Source of the DNA: an uncultured Oscillibacter sp.
GTDB taxonomy: Bacteria > Bacillota > Clostridia > Oscillospirales > Oscillospiraceae
Direction of reading: 5' to 3'
DNA: 64,000 nt
Assembly: GCA_910577405.1 (NCBI GenBank)
Contig: CAJTMG010000001.1
Location: 295,975 to 359,974, forward strand
A model generated the notes under the pieces. The model ran no database searches. It was not told the origin of the DNA and saw only the letters and a list, made by a program, of their open reading frames with translations. Both the position numbers and the translations under genes were made by a program. Each line of letters begins with the position of its first letter. Positions within the stretch are counted from its first letter, which is position 1. This document shows positions 57,367-64,000 of the stretch, in pieces.

Positions 57367-57681
57367 ATGGAGTATACAAGAGAGGACTTGATTGAAGCAA
57401 AGAGACAGATTGACTCAACTCTGCATAAATTAAGAGAAGCATTAAAAACCTTCGAAACAAAGGAAAAGCCAGAAAGATATAAGTCACAAATTACCTTGGC
57501 AAAGAGGCGTATGAAGGCTTTTGAAATTGCAAACTTTTTTATAGAAAATGAAATTGAAAATAGTTATCGCCAATTCCGCTGTTGGGTGAAATCCTCCCTT
57601 AGCAAATGTTCTCCCGACAGAATTCTACACGGAAAGCTCAAAATCGCAGAGCTTGAAAACATGAGAAAAATCCGCAAATAA
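57367..57681 (+). CDS. AT-rich small protein of unknown function (104 aa)
   Basis: 104 aa, highly charged and helical; starts MEYTREDLIEAKRQIDSTLH with further Lys/Glu-rich helix. The ribosome site GGAGG precedes the ATG. The base composition is much more AT-rich than neighbouring genes (AAA, GAA, ATA codons), like the VOC gene at 29898, which suggests recent acquisition. There is no signal peptide. Family not recognised. It is a candidate for a small toxin-antitoxin or phage-type protein, with no direct evidence. Confidence 0.6.
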   Translation: MEYTREDLIEAKRQIDSTLHKLREALKTFETKEKPERYKSQITLAKRRMKAFEIANFFIENEIENSYRQFRCWVKSSLSKCSPDRILHGKLKIAELENMRKIRK

Positions 57682-57694
57682 GGCAAAAAAATGC

Positions 57695-57723
57695 TTGACG
57701 GGGCGTTTGGGACGTGTTATACT
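57695..57723 (+). promoter_or_regulatory. promoter of the rpmG-secE-nusG-rplK-rplA operon
   Basis: TTGACG (57695-57700), a 17-base spacer and TATACT (57718-57723). Confidence 0.8.
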
Positions 57724-57846
57724 CAAGATTACCTGTGAGCGGGGTTTTGTTGCCGCGCCCTTTTCGCTTTTCTATTGCGGAATGAAATCCCGGCAGGGAG
57801 GCAGTCGGCGTACCGTTGAGTGCGTCAATATAAGGAGGTGCCGTTC

Positions 57847-57996
57847 ATGCGAGTGAAAGTAACCCTGAGATGCAACGAGTGCAAGCAGAGAAACTACAAT
57901 ACAATGAAAAACAAGAAGAACACGCCGGATAAGCTGGAACTGAACAAGTATTGCCGCTTCTGCCGGAAGCACACGCTCCACAGTGAAACGAAATAA
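57847..57996 (+). CDS. rpmG: 50S ribosomal protein L33
   Basis: 49 aa, with zinc-binding cysteines Cys9, Cys12, Cys36 and Cys39 (CNEC and CRFC), so it is the zinc-binding paralogue. AAGGAGGTG lies before the ATG. First gene of the secE-nusG-L11-L1 operon. Confidence 0.96.
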   Translation: MRVKVTLRCNECKQRNYNTMKNKKNTPDKLELNKYCRFCRKHTLHSETK

Positions 57997-58019
57997 TTTT
58001 TGAGAAAGGGCGTAATTCA

Positions 58020-58229
58020 ATGGCAGAAGCTAAGAAGAAGGATCGCGGCCAGTGGTTCCGCGAGATGAAAAGCGAGCTGAAAAAGGTCGTTTGGCCGAAC
58101 CGTCAGACTGTCACAAAGAATACCGGCACCGTGCTGCTCTGCTCTTTGCTGATCGGCGCGTGTATCTGGGTCTTCGATTTTGCCGCCGTGTCCCTGGTCC
58201 AGATGATCCTGAGTTTCTTCGGCGGCTGA
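58020..58229 (+). CDS. secE: preprotein translocase subunit SecE
   Basis: 69 aa; amphipathic N-terminus GQWFREMKSELKKVVWPNRQ followed by one transmembrane helix, the single-helix SecE of Gram-positives. Stabilises SecY in the membrane. Confidence 0.95.
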   Translation: MAEAKKKDRGQWFREMKSELKKVVWPNRQTVTKNTGTVLLCSLLIGACIWVFDFAAVSLVQMILSFFGG

Positions 58230-58239
58230 GGGTCGCGGG

Positions 58240-58764
58240 ATGGCAGACAGCGCAAAGTGGTATGTGGTCCACACGTATTCCGGGTACGAAAACGCGGTGA
58301 AAACAAGCATCGAGAAGTTCGTGACGGGCCGGAATATGGAGGACAAAATTCTGCGGATTGAAATTCCAATGGAGACCGTGACGGAAATCACCGAGAGCGG
58401 CGCGTCCAAGGAGGTTGACCGGAAGGTTTTCCCCGGCTACGTGCTGATTAAGATGATTATGACCGATGAGACGTGGCACCTGGTGCGCAACGTCCGGGGC
58501 GTGACGGGCTTCGTTGGGACCGCAAATAAGGCCATTCCTCTGACGGAAGAGGAAGTGCTGGCTATGGGCATGGAGAAGCATGAGATTATCGTTCAGTATA
58601 AGGTGGGCGATCACGTGCGGATCATGGACGGTCAGCTGGCCAGCTTCACCGGCGTGGTGGAGAAAATCGAGCCGGAGAAAAACAGGGTGAGCGTCATGGT
58701 TTCCATGTTCGGCCGCGAGATGCCCGTGGAACTGGAGCTTGACCAGGTGGAACTCCAGAGCTGA
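58240..58764 (+). CDS. nusG: transcription termination/antitermination protein NusG
   Basis: 174 aa; NGN domain KWYVVHTYSGYENAVKTSIE near the N-terminus and a C-terminal KOW domain (VGDHVRIMDGQLASFTGVVE). It links RNA polymerase to Rho or the ribosome. Position between secE and rplK is conserved across bacteria. Confidence 0.97.
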   Translation: MADSAKWYVVHTYSGYENAVKTSIEKFVTGRNMEDKILRIEIPMETVTEITESGASKEVDRKVFPGYVLIKMIMTDETWHLVRNVRGVTGFVGTANKAIPLTEEEVLAMGMEKHEIIVQYKVGDHVRIMDGQLASFTGVVEKIEPEKNRVSVMVSMFGREMPVELELDQVELQS

Positions 58765-58779
58765 AAATATCCGTCGCAG

Positions 58780-58809
58780 GTGGGAGGGACTTACGTTCCG
58801 CCGAACCAC
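58780..58809 (+). promoter_or_regulatory. GTGGGAGG...CCAC RNA motif before rplK
   Basis: GTGGGAGGGACTTACGTTCC then GCCGAACCAC. GTGG and CCAC can close a small hairpin. A similar motif occurs before rplA at 59313-59340. Motifs of this kind precede r-protein genes in Firmicutes and can act as leaders for autogenous control. Confidence 0.5.
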
Positions 58810-58834
58810 ATTTCAATTTAGGAGGTGCCCCTTC

Positions 58835-59260
58835 ATGGCACAGAAAATTACCGGTTATGTGAAACTCCAGATTCCTGCGGGGAAAGCTACCCCCGCGCCT
58901 CCCGTGGGTCCCGCTCTGGGTCAGCACGGCGTGAATATTGCCGCGTTTACCAAGGAGTTCAACGAGCGGACCAAGAACGACGCGGGTATGATTATCCCCG
59001 TGGTCATTACCGTTTACGCGGACCGCTCCTTCTCCTTCATCACCAAGACCCCCCCGGCCGCGGTGCTGATTAAGAAGGAATGCAATATCGAATCCGGCTC
59101 CGGTGTGCCCAACAAGACCAAGGTCGCCACTATCTCCAAGGCTTCCGTGCAGAAGATCGCCGAGATCAAGATGAAGGACCTGAACGCCGCCAACCTGGAG
59201 TCCGCTATGAGCATGATTGCCGGTACCTGCCGGTCTATGGGCGTGATCGTCGGCGACTGA
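58835..59260 (+). CDS. rplK: 50S ribosomal protein L11
   Basis: 141 aa; begins AQKITGYVKLQIPAGKATPA with the conserved PPVGPALGQHGVNI. Part of the GTPase-associated centre of the large subunit. Preceded by GGAGGTGCC. Confidence 0.97.
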   Translation: MAQKITGYVKLQIPAGKATPAPPVGPALGQHGVNIAAFTKEFNERTKNDAGMIIPVVITVYADRSFSFITKTPPAAVLIKKECNIESGSGVPNKTKVATISKASVQKIAEIKMKDLNAANLESAMSMIAGTCRSMGVIVGD

Positions 59261-59312
59261 GCCAGCATACGCCTGATTATTTGAGCGGCCAAAAAACGGA
59301 CCGCTCCATACA

Positions 59313-59340
59313 GTGGGAGGACTCCGTTCCGAAGAACCAC
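59313..59340 (+). promoter_or_regulatory. GTGGGAGG...CCAC RNA motif before rplA
   Basis: GTGGGAGGACTCCGTTCC then GAAGAACCAC: nearly the same words as the motif before rplK (58780-58809). A separate short hairpin (GAGCGG/CCGCTC) precedes it at about 59284-59307. Confidence 0.5.
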
Positions 59341-59358
59341 TATGAGGAGGAAGTTACA

Positions 59359-60051
59359 GTGTTTAGAGGCAAAAAATATAAGGAAAGCGCCAAGCAGATC
59401 GACCGGAATATGCTCTATGACGCCGCTGACGGCCTGGCCCTGATCTGCAAGACCGCAAGCGCCAAGTTTGATGAGACCGTGGAGCTGCACGTAAAGCTGG
59501 GCGTCGACTCCCGGCACGCTGACCAGCAGGTGCGCGGCGCCATCGTTCTGCCCCACGGTACCGGCAAGAGCGTCCGGGTACTGGTGTTCACCAAGGGCGA
59601 TAAGGCCGACGCCGCTCGGGAAGCCGGTGCGGATTACGTGGGCGATATGGATCTTGTTGAGAAGATTCAGAAGGAAAACTGGTTTGACTTCGATGTGGTT
59701 GTCGCCAGCCCTGATATGATGGGCGTGGTGGGCCGTCTCGGTAAGGTCCTGGGCCCCAAGGGTTTGATGCCCTCTCCTAAGGCCGGTACCGTGACCCCTG
59801 ACGTGGCCAAGGCTGTGAAGGAAGTCAAGGCCGGTAAGATTGAGTACCGTCTGGATAAGACCAATATCATTCACTGCCCCATTGGTAAGGTCTCCTTCGG
59901 CGCAGACAAGCTGGTGGAAAACTATAACGCTCTGATGGGCGCGATTGTCAAGGCCAAGCCTGCCGCTGCCAAGGGTCAGTATATCCGCAGCTGCGTCGCC
60001 GCCTCCACCATGGGCCCCGGCGTCCGCATGAATACCGCTAAGATGGTTTGA
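59359..60051 (+). CDS. rplA: 50S ribosomal protein L1
   Basis: 230 aa; contains GVDSRHADQQVRGAIVLPHG and VGRLGKVLGPKGLMPSPKAG, the L1 RNA-binding signatures. L1 can bind its own mRNA in many bacteria. A GTG start at 59359 follows GAGGAGGAAGTT. The gene is the last of the run; rplJ and rplL, which often follow, are not present in this window. Confidence 0.97.
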   Translation: MFRGKKYKESAKQIDRNMLYDAADGLALICKTASAKFDETVELHVKLGVDSRHADQQVRGAIVLPHGTGKSVRVLVFTKGDKADAAREAGADYVGDMDLVEKIQKENWFDFDVVVASPDMMGVVGRLGKVLGPKGLMPSPKAGTVTPDVAKAVKEVKAGKIEYRLDKTNIIHCPIGKVSFGADKLVENYNALMGAIVKAKPAAAKGQYIRSCVAASTMGPGVRMNTAKMV

Positions 60052-60066
60052 TTTTTTTCATACGAC

Positions 60067-60099
60067 AAGGGAGGGACTTCGTGTCTCTCCTTTGTTTTT
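60067..60099 (+). terminator. terminator of the rpmG-rplA operon
   Basis: AAGGGAGGGAC (60067-60077) pairs with GTCTCTCCTTT (60083-60093) over 11 bp with G-U pairs, then GTTTTTG. Bases 60100-60298 show no gene. Confidence 0.8.
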
Positions 60100-60298
60100 G
60101 CGCTTTTTGGGGGACGCTGGGGCTGTTTTTGAGGGAATTTTGATTCTGTGTCCGAAAATCTGAAACCGGTGGGGGAGTTTTTTCGTCTGTATAGTTGGCG
60201 GGATTCATCGGGGATTTTTTCATCTTTGATGGAAACGACAGGGGTGATTGGGGATCGAACAGAAAATTCCTGAGTCCTGATGGAAACGGGGGGATATT

Positions 60299-60850
60299 AT
60301 GGAAGACAGCAGGATTATTGAGCTTTACTGGGAACGGGACCAGCAGGCGGTTCAGGAGACGGCGGTGAAATACGGACGGCTCCTGGAACGGATCGCGGGG
60401 AATATCCTTGGGCGTCAGGACGCGGAGGAATGCGTGAACGACACCTACCTGCGAGCCTGGAACGCGATTCCTCCGGAGCGGCCGGCGGCTTTCCGGAACT
60501 GGCTGGGACGGATTACGCGGAACCTGTCCCTGGACCGCTGGAAGGCATCTCAGGCGGCAAAGCGGGGCGGGGGTATGGAGGTGCTGCTGGGGGAGCTGGC
60601 GGAGTGCGTGCCGTGCTCTGAAGGCCCTCAGAAGGCGTTGGAGGACCAGGCGCTTGCGGAACTGCTGAACGGCTTTCTGCGGGGTCTTCCTGCGGAGAAT
60701 CGACGGATGTTTCTGGGGCGCTACTGGTACGGCGAGGGACTGGCGGAAATCGCGGCGTCCCTGGGCTGCGGTCAGGGGAAGGTGAAGTCCGCCCTGTTCC
60801 GGACCCGAAAAGCGCTGCGGGCCTATTTGGAAAAGGAGGGCGTCTTATGA
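60299..60850 (+). CDS. ECF-type RNA polymerase sigma factor (183 aa)
   Basis: Region 2 motif KYGRLLERIAGNILGRQDAE and region 4 GEGLAEIAASLGCGQGKVKS are clear, with ALFRTRKALRAYL at the end. It overlaps the next gene by ATGA. There is no sensory domain in the protein itself. Same gene plan as the sigma pair at 23229-24391, but the two sigma sequences are not close copies. The start follows GGGGGGATATT. Confidence 0.9.
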   Translation: MEDSRIIELYWERDQQAVQETAVKYGRLLERIAGNILGRQDAEECVNDTYLRAWNAIPPERPAAFRNWLGRITRNLSLDRWKASQAAKRGGGMEVLLGELAECVPCSEGPQKALEDQALAELLNGFLRGLPAENRRMFLGRYWYGEGLAEIAASLGCGQGKVKSALFRTRKALRAYLEKEGVL

Positions 60851-62463
60851 GCGCGGAACAGATTTTTCGGGCGTTGGGTTTGATTGACGGCAGCCTGATT
60901 GACGAAGCCCTGCCGGGTCAGCGGAGGCCCTTCCGTTGGAGGGCGCCCGCGGCTTTCCTGGCGGCTTGTCTGACGGTGGTTCTGGGGCTGGGCTGGTTTG
61001 TGACAGGCGGCTTCCAGGGCTTTGGCAGCGGCGCGCCCAGTGGTGGTAACGGGGCTTCCGACGGTGGCATGACAGGCGGCGAGGTTGGAGAACCTGCGGA
61101 ATCGGGCGGCGGGTACAGCGGCATTGACGACGGCACCGTTTTCATGTCCTACGCCGGGCCGGTGCTTCCTCTGACCACGACGGAGTCCTGTGAGCTGACG
61201 GCAGTCCGGACCGTGACCTGGGACTTCTCGCCGGGGACCAATCGGGACGGTTCGCCGCGGCAATGGGGGGCTTCTGTTATGGACGCCTATGAACTGTCCA
61301 ATCCCACTGACGCTGATATAGCCGTGACCGCCCTTTACCCCTTTGCCGGGAATTTTCAGGAGCTTTCAGACCTGCGGCCCGTCGTTTCCGTGGACGGCCT
61401 GCCGGTGGAGACGGAACTTTATGCGGGGGCTTATTCCGGTGGCTTTCAGAGTACCTTCGGGGCCGACCTGCCGGACACCATGAATCTGGATACCCTGGAC
61501 AGCTGGAAGGATTATCAGGCCCTTCTGGAAAGCGGGGACTATCTGGCGCGGGCTTTGGCAGACCATCCCATAGCGGACGTTCCGGTGACGGCGTATCAGT
61601 TTACGGATTTCGCCGCGCCTCATGAGAAATACCAGGCGGCGACACAGGCGGTTTCCTTTACCATCGACGAGAACGCCACGCAGATTTTCACTTACGGCTT
61701 CAATGGCATGGAATCGGATGAAAATTCCCGGCGTTACAGCTATTTCGTCCCTGATGGCAAGCGGCGGGAATCGGATACCAAGATGCTGATCGTTCTGGGG
61801 GAGGATATCGGCGATTACAGCTTGCAGGGCTACAAAAACGGCGGCTGCAATCGCGGGGAGGAGATCGAGGGCGTGTCCTGTACTGTGACCCGGACGGAAA
61901 CGACCTTTGGCGCAGTTCTGGGCCAGCTCTGCCGGGTTTATGCGGAGGAATATACCGACGGCCTTGCGGTGGACCTTCCCAATGCCTTTGACGCGGTGTC
62001 CTTCGAGATGTACCTGGGGGCGGTATCGGAGCTGCTGACCCAGTACGGCCTGCTTTCCGGCGCGCCCATGGACCGCTACAGCAGCGGACGGCTGGATGAT
62101 CTCCTCAGCGAGACGCTTTCCCATGATCGGGTGTTGTATCTGGCCTTTCCGGTCACGGTGCCCGCCGGAGGGAGCGTCAGAGTGGACAGCCGGTTCTGGA
62201 AGGAGCCCAGTTATGATTTCCAGTGCTCCGGTTCGGAAAACGCGGGCTTGCAGGGTTACGATCTGGTGACGTCTTTGGGTTCCACGCTGACCTTTACACG
62301 GCAGTTCGCGGCGCTGGTCAACGTCGACGGCTTGGAGATTGCCGGCCAGAACTACGGCTTCGAGCTGTTCGACGATCCCCAGTCCGGACGCCGTGCCGAT
62401 CCTGTGGAGCTGGACCCGTCCATGGAGCACTACTTCCTGGAGGTCCGGGCGCTGGAGGGATAA
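60847..62463 (+). CDS. large membrane-anchored partner of the ECF sigma factor (538 aa)
   Basis: A short cytoplasmic segment (MSAEQIFRALGLIDGSLIDE, basic around 22-32), one transmembrane helix at about 36-53, then a 480-residue extracytoplasmic region with a Gly/Ser-rich linker (GFGSGAPSGGNGASDGGMTG). The ectodomain has no recognised catalytic motif. Translational coupling to the sigma gene suggests an anti-sigma/sensor role. Family not identified. Confidence 0.65.
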   Translation: MSAEQIFRALGLIDGSLIDEALPGQRRPFRWRAPAAFLAACLTVVLGLGWFVTGGFQGFGSGAPSGGNGASDGGMTGGEVGEPAESGGGYSGIDDGTVFMSYAGPVLPLTTTESCELTAVRTVTWDFSPGTNRDGSPRQWGASVMDAYELSNPTDADIAVTALYPFAGNFQELSDLRPVVSVDGLPVETELYAGAYSGGFQSTFGADLPDTMNLDTLDSWKDYQALLESGDYLARALADHPIADVPVTAYQFTDFAAPHEKYQAATQAVSFTIDENATQIFTYGFNGMESDENSRRYSYFVPDGKRRESDTKMLIVLGEDIGDYSLQGYKNGGCNRGEEIEGVSCTVTRTETTFGAVLGQLCRVYAEEYTDGLAVDLPNAFDAVSFEMYLGAVSELLTQYGLLSGAPMDRYSSGRLDDLLSETLSHDRVLYLAFPVTVPAGGSVRVDSRFWKEPSYDFQCSGSENAGLQGYDLVTSLGSTLTFTRQFAALVNVDGLEIAGQNYGFELFDDPQSGRRADPVELDPSMEHYFLEVRALEG

Positions 62464-62515
62464 AAGCGGCGCGATTTTCGACAGGTAATCGTTTATCTGA
62501 TTGGGATTCAATGGG

Positions 62516-62565
62516 AAAAGTCATGGGATTGTCGGGATTTTGCCGGACAGCTCCATGACTTTTTT
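62516..62565 (+). terminator. terminator of the sigma/partner operon
   Basis: AAAAGTCATGG pairs perfectly with CCATGACTTTT across a long loop, followed by further T residues. Confidence 0.85.
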
Positions 62566-62588
62566 CTGAAATTTATGGAATTCATATC

Positions 62589-62617
62589 TTTTCAACCCAG
62601 CGCGTCCCTTGTATAAT
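62589..62617 (+). promoter_or_regulatory. promoter of pyk
   Basis: TTTTCA (62589-62594), a 17-base spacer and TATAAT (62612-62617). Confidence 0.7.
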
Positions 62618-62674
62618 AAAGACAGTAACCATGAGAAGTATTCGCCAGACAGAATTCCCATAGGAGGAATGATT

Positions 62675-64000
62675 ATGAGGAAAACAAAAATTATCTGCAC
62701 CCTAGGTCCCGCTGTGGACAATGAAGAGATGATCCGCGCCCTGATTAAGGGGGGAATGAACGCGGCCCGCTTCAATTTCTCCCACGGCAGCCATCCCGAG
62801 CATCTGGAACGCCTGAACCGCCTGAAAGCCGTGCGGGACAGTATGGGCGTGGCTGTGGCAACGATTCTGGATACCCGGGGACCGGAAATCCGTATCAAGA
62901 GCTTTGAGAGCAAGAGCATTGAACTGAACGCCGGCGACTCCTTTACCCTGACCGCAGATGACATCACAGGCGATCAGACCCGGGTTTCCGTGACTTACCC
63001 CAATCTGCCCAACGAGGTGGAACCCGGACAGATGATTCTCATTGACGACGGTCTGGTAGCCATCCGGGTGGAGCAGGTCCGGGACAAGGATATTATCTGC
63101 ACTGTGGAAAACGGCGGCGTCCTGTCTGCCAACAAGTCCATCAATATCCCCGGCGCGCATATCCAGCTCCCGGCCTTGACTGAACGCGATATTGCCGATA
63201 TCCGCTTCGGCGTGGAGAATGACTTTGACTTCGTGGCCGCTTCCTTCGTGCGCCGCGCCGCTGATGTGGAAGCCGTCCGTCAGGTGCTCCAGGAGTACGG
63301 CGGAAACGATATCAAGATTATTGCCAAGATCGAGAATCAGGAGGGCGTGGACAACATTGACGACATCCTGGCCGCTGCTGACGGTATCATGGTTGCCCGG
63401 GGTGATTTGGGTGTGGAGATTCCTGCCGCAAAGGTTCCCGTGCTGCAAAAGAAGATGATCCGCAAGGGCCATCAAGCAGGCAAGCCGGTGATTACCGCCA
63501 CTCAGATGCTGGATTCTATGATGCGGAACCCCCGTCCCACCCGCGCTGAAGTCTCCGACGTGGCCAACGCGGTTTACGACGGCACTAGCTGCGTGATGCT
63601 CTCCGGTGAAACGGCTGGCGGCAAGTACCCCATTGAGGCGCTGAAGGCCATGACCGATATTGTCACCGAGACGGAAAACGCTATCGATTACTGGAGACTC
63701 TTCCAGAAACAGCGGGTCCAGACCAATATCAACATCAACGACGCCATCACCCACACCTGCTGCCTGACCGCTAAGGACCTCAATGCCGCCGCGATCCTGG
63801 CCGCCACCAACTCCGGACGCAGCGCACGTATGATCTGCCGCTTCCGGCCCGCCTGCCCCATCGCTGCCCTGACCATGCACGAGAAGGTCCGCCGTCAGTT
63901 GGCCATCAGCTGGGGCGTCATCCCCTTCCTTACCGGCGAGGTCAATTCCACTGACCGTATCTTCTCCCTTACCGCCGAGGTCGCTCTGAAAGAGGGTCTG
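62675..64000 (+). CDS. pyk: pyruvate kinase, 3' end beyond the window
   Basis: 442 codons are visible. N-terminus RKTKIICTLGPAVDNEEMIR, FNFSHGSHPEHLERL, the substrate motif IIAKIENQEGVDNIDDILAA, the metal site MVARGDLGVEIP and ITATQMLDSMMRNPRPTRAE are all typical. It converts phosphoenolpyruvate and ADP to pyruvate and ATP. The start follows TAGGAGGAATG. The frame is open to the window edge, so the C-terminal allosteric domain is incomplete here. Confidence 0.96.
   Translation, partial: MRKTKIICTLGPAVDNEEMIRALIKGGMNAARFNFSHGSHPEHLERLNRLKAVRDSMGVAVATILDTRGPEIRIKSFESKSIELNAGDSFTLTADDITGDQTRVSVTYPNLPNEVEPGQMILIDDGLVAIRVEQVRDKDIICTVENGGVLSANKSINIPGAHIQLPALTERDIADIRFGVENDFDFVAASFVRRAADVEAVRQVLQEYGGNDIKIIAKIENQEGVDNIDDILAAADGIMVARGDLGVEIPAAKVPVLQKKMIRKGHQAGKPVITATQMLDSMMRNPRPTRAEVSDVANAVYDGTSCVMLSGETAGGKYPIEALKAMTDIVTETENAIDYWRLFQKQRVQTNININDAITHTCCLTAKDLNAAAILAATNSGRSARMICRFRPACPIAALTMHEKVRRQLAISWGVIPFLTGEVNSTDRIFSLTAEVALKEGL

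Overview
The window looks like chromosome of a GC-rich, low-motility-type Clostridia. The likeliest home is the Oscillospirales/Oscillospiraceae group (Oscillibacter, Dysosmobacter or Lawsonibacter-like). This is inferred from gene content and regulation: a T-box leader, a glycine riboswitch, a clostridial GlgC/GlgD pair, Mini-RNase III, RqcH, SLH proteins, L33, and strong Gram-positive ribosome sites and sigma-A promoters. No rRNA, integrase, transposase or CRISPR array was seen.

Layout. 1-7 kb: the end of a tRNA-Thr, a three-gene overlapping cluster (zinc ribbon, unknown, sigma-region-4-like HTH), a YitT membrane protein, then minus-strand housekeeping genes (SDR reductase, ung, M24 peptidase, pyrG). 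7-10.4 kb: a three-gene ABC importer behind a 34-codon leader peptide rich in Phe/Tyr, with two mutually exclusive RNA structures that look like a classical ribosome-mediated attenuator. 10.5-19.8 kb: a complete minus-strand glycogen operon, glgB-glgC-glgD-glgA-glgP, with a sigma-A promoter and a structured 5' leader; GlgB and GlgA carry repetitive charged C-terminal tails. 20-24.4 kb: a TauE-type exporter, an Asp/Glu racemase, a dicarboxylate/amino-acid symporter, and an ECF sigma factor with its membrane partner. 24.4-27.6 kb: metNIQ under a methionine T-box. 27.8-34 kb: DUF368, an FMN hydroxy-acid oxidase, an AT-rich VOC gene, small regulators and hydrolases, and two tandem MgtC-like proteins. 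34.4-39.5 kb: DUF1294, psuG and psuK, a LytTR/DUF3021 pair, and a lipoprotein. 39.6-41.4 kb: a glycine riboswitch with terminator controlling a sodium:alanine/glycine symporter. 41.4-44.5 kb: a YerC-methyltransferase-DUF4274-hslO operon. 44.7-45.3 kb: five tRNAs (Val, Asp, Phe, Gly, Cys). 45.5-52 kb: an SLH surface protein, zinc-ribbon and small membrane proteins, MATE, NiaR, and a secreted barnase with overlapping barstar. 52-57 kb: rsmA, mrnC, rqcH, and surface or secreted proteins. 57.7-60.1 kb: rpmG-secE-nusG-rplK-rplA. 60.3-64 kb: a second ECF sigma/membrane partner pair and a truncated pyruvate kinase.

The best candidates for new biology are the aromatic-codon leader attenuator of the ABC importer (7164-7333), the repeat-rich disordered tails on two glycogen enzymes together with the structured glg leader, a recurring terminator-like hairpin repeat, the duplicated RNA motif before rplK and rplA, and the lipoprotein barnase/barstar pair. 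Functions were assigned by reading motifs. No database search was run, and promoter and terminator calls are pattern matches.
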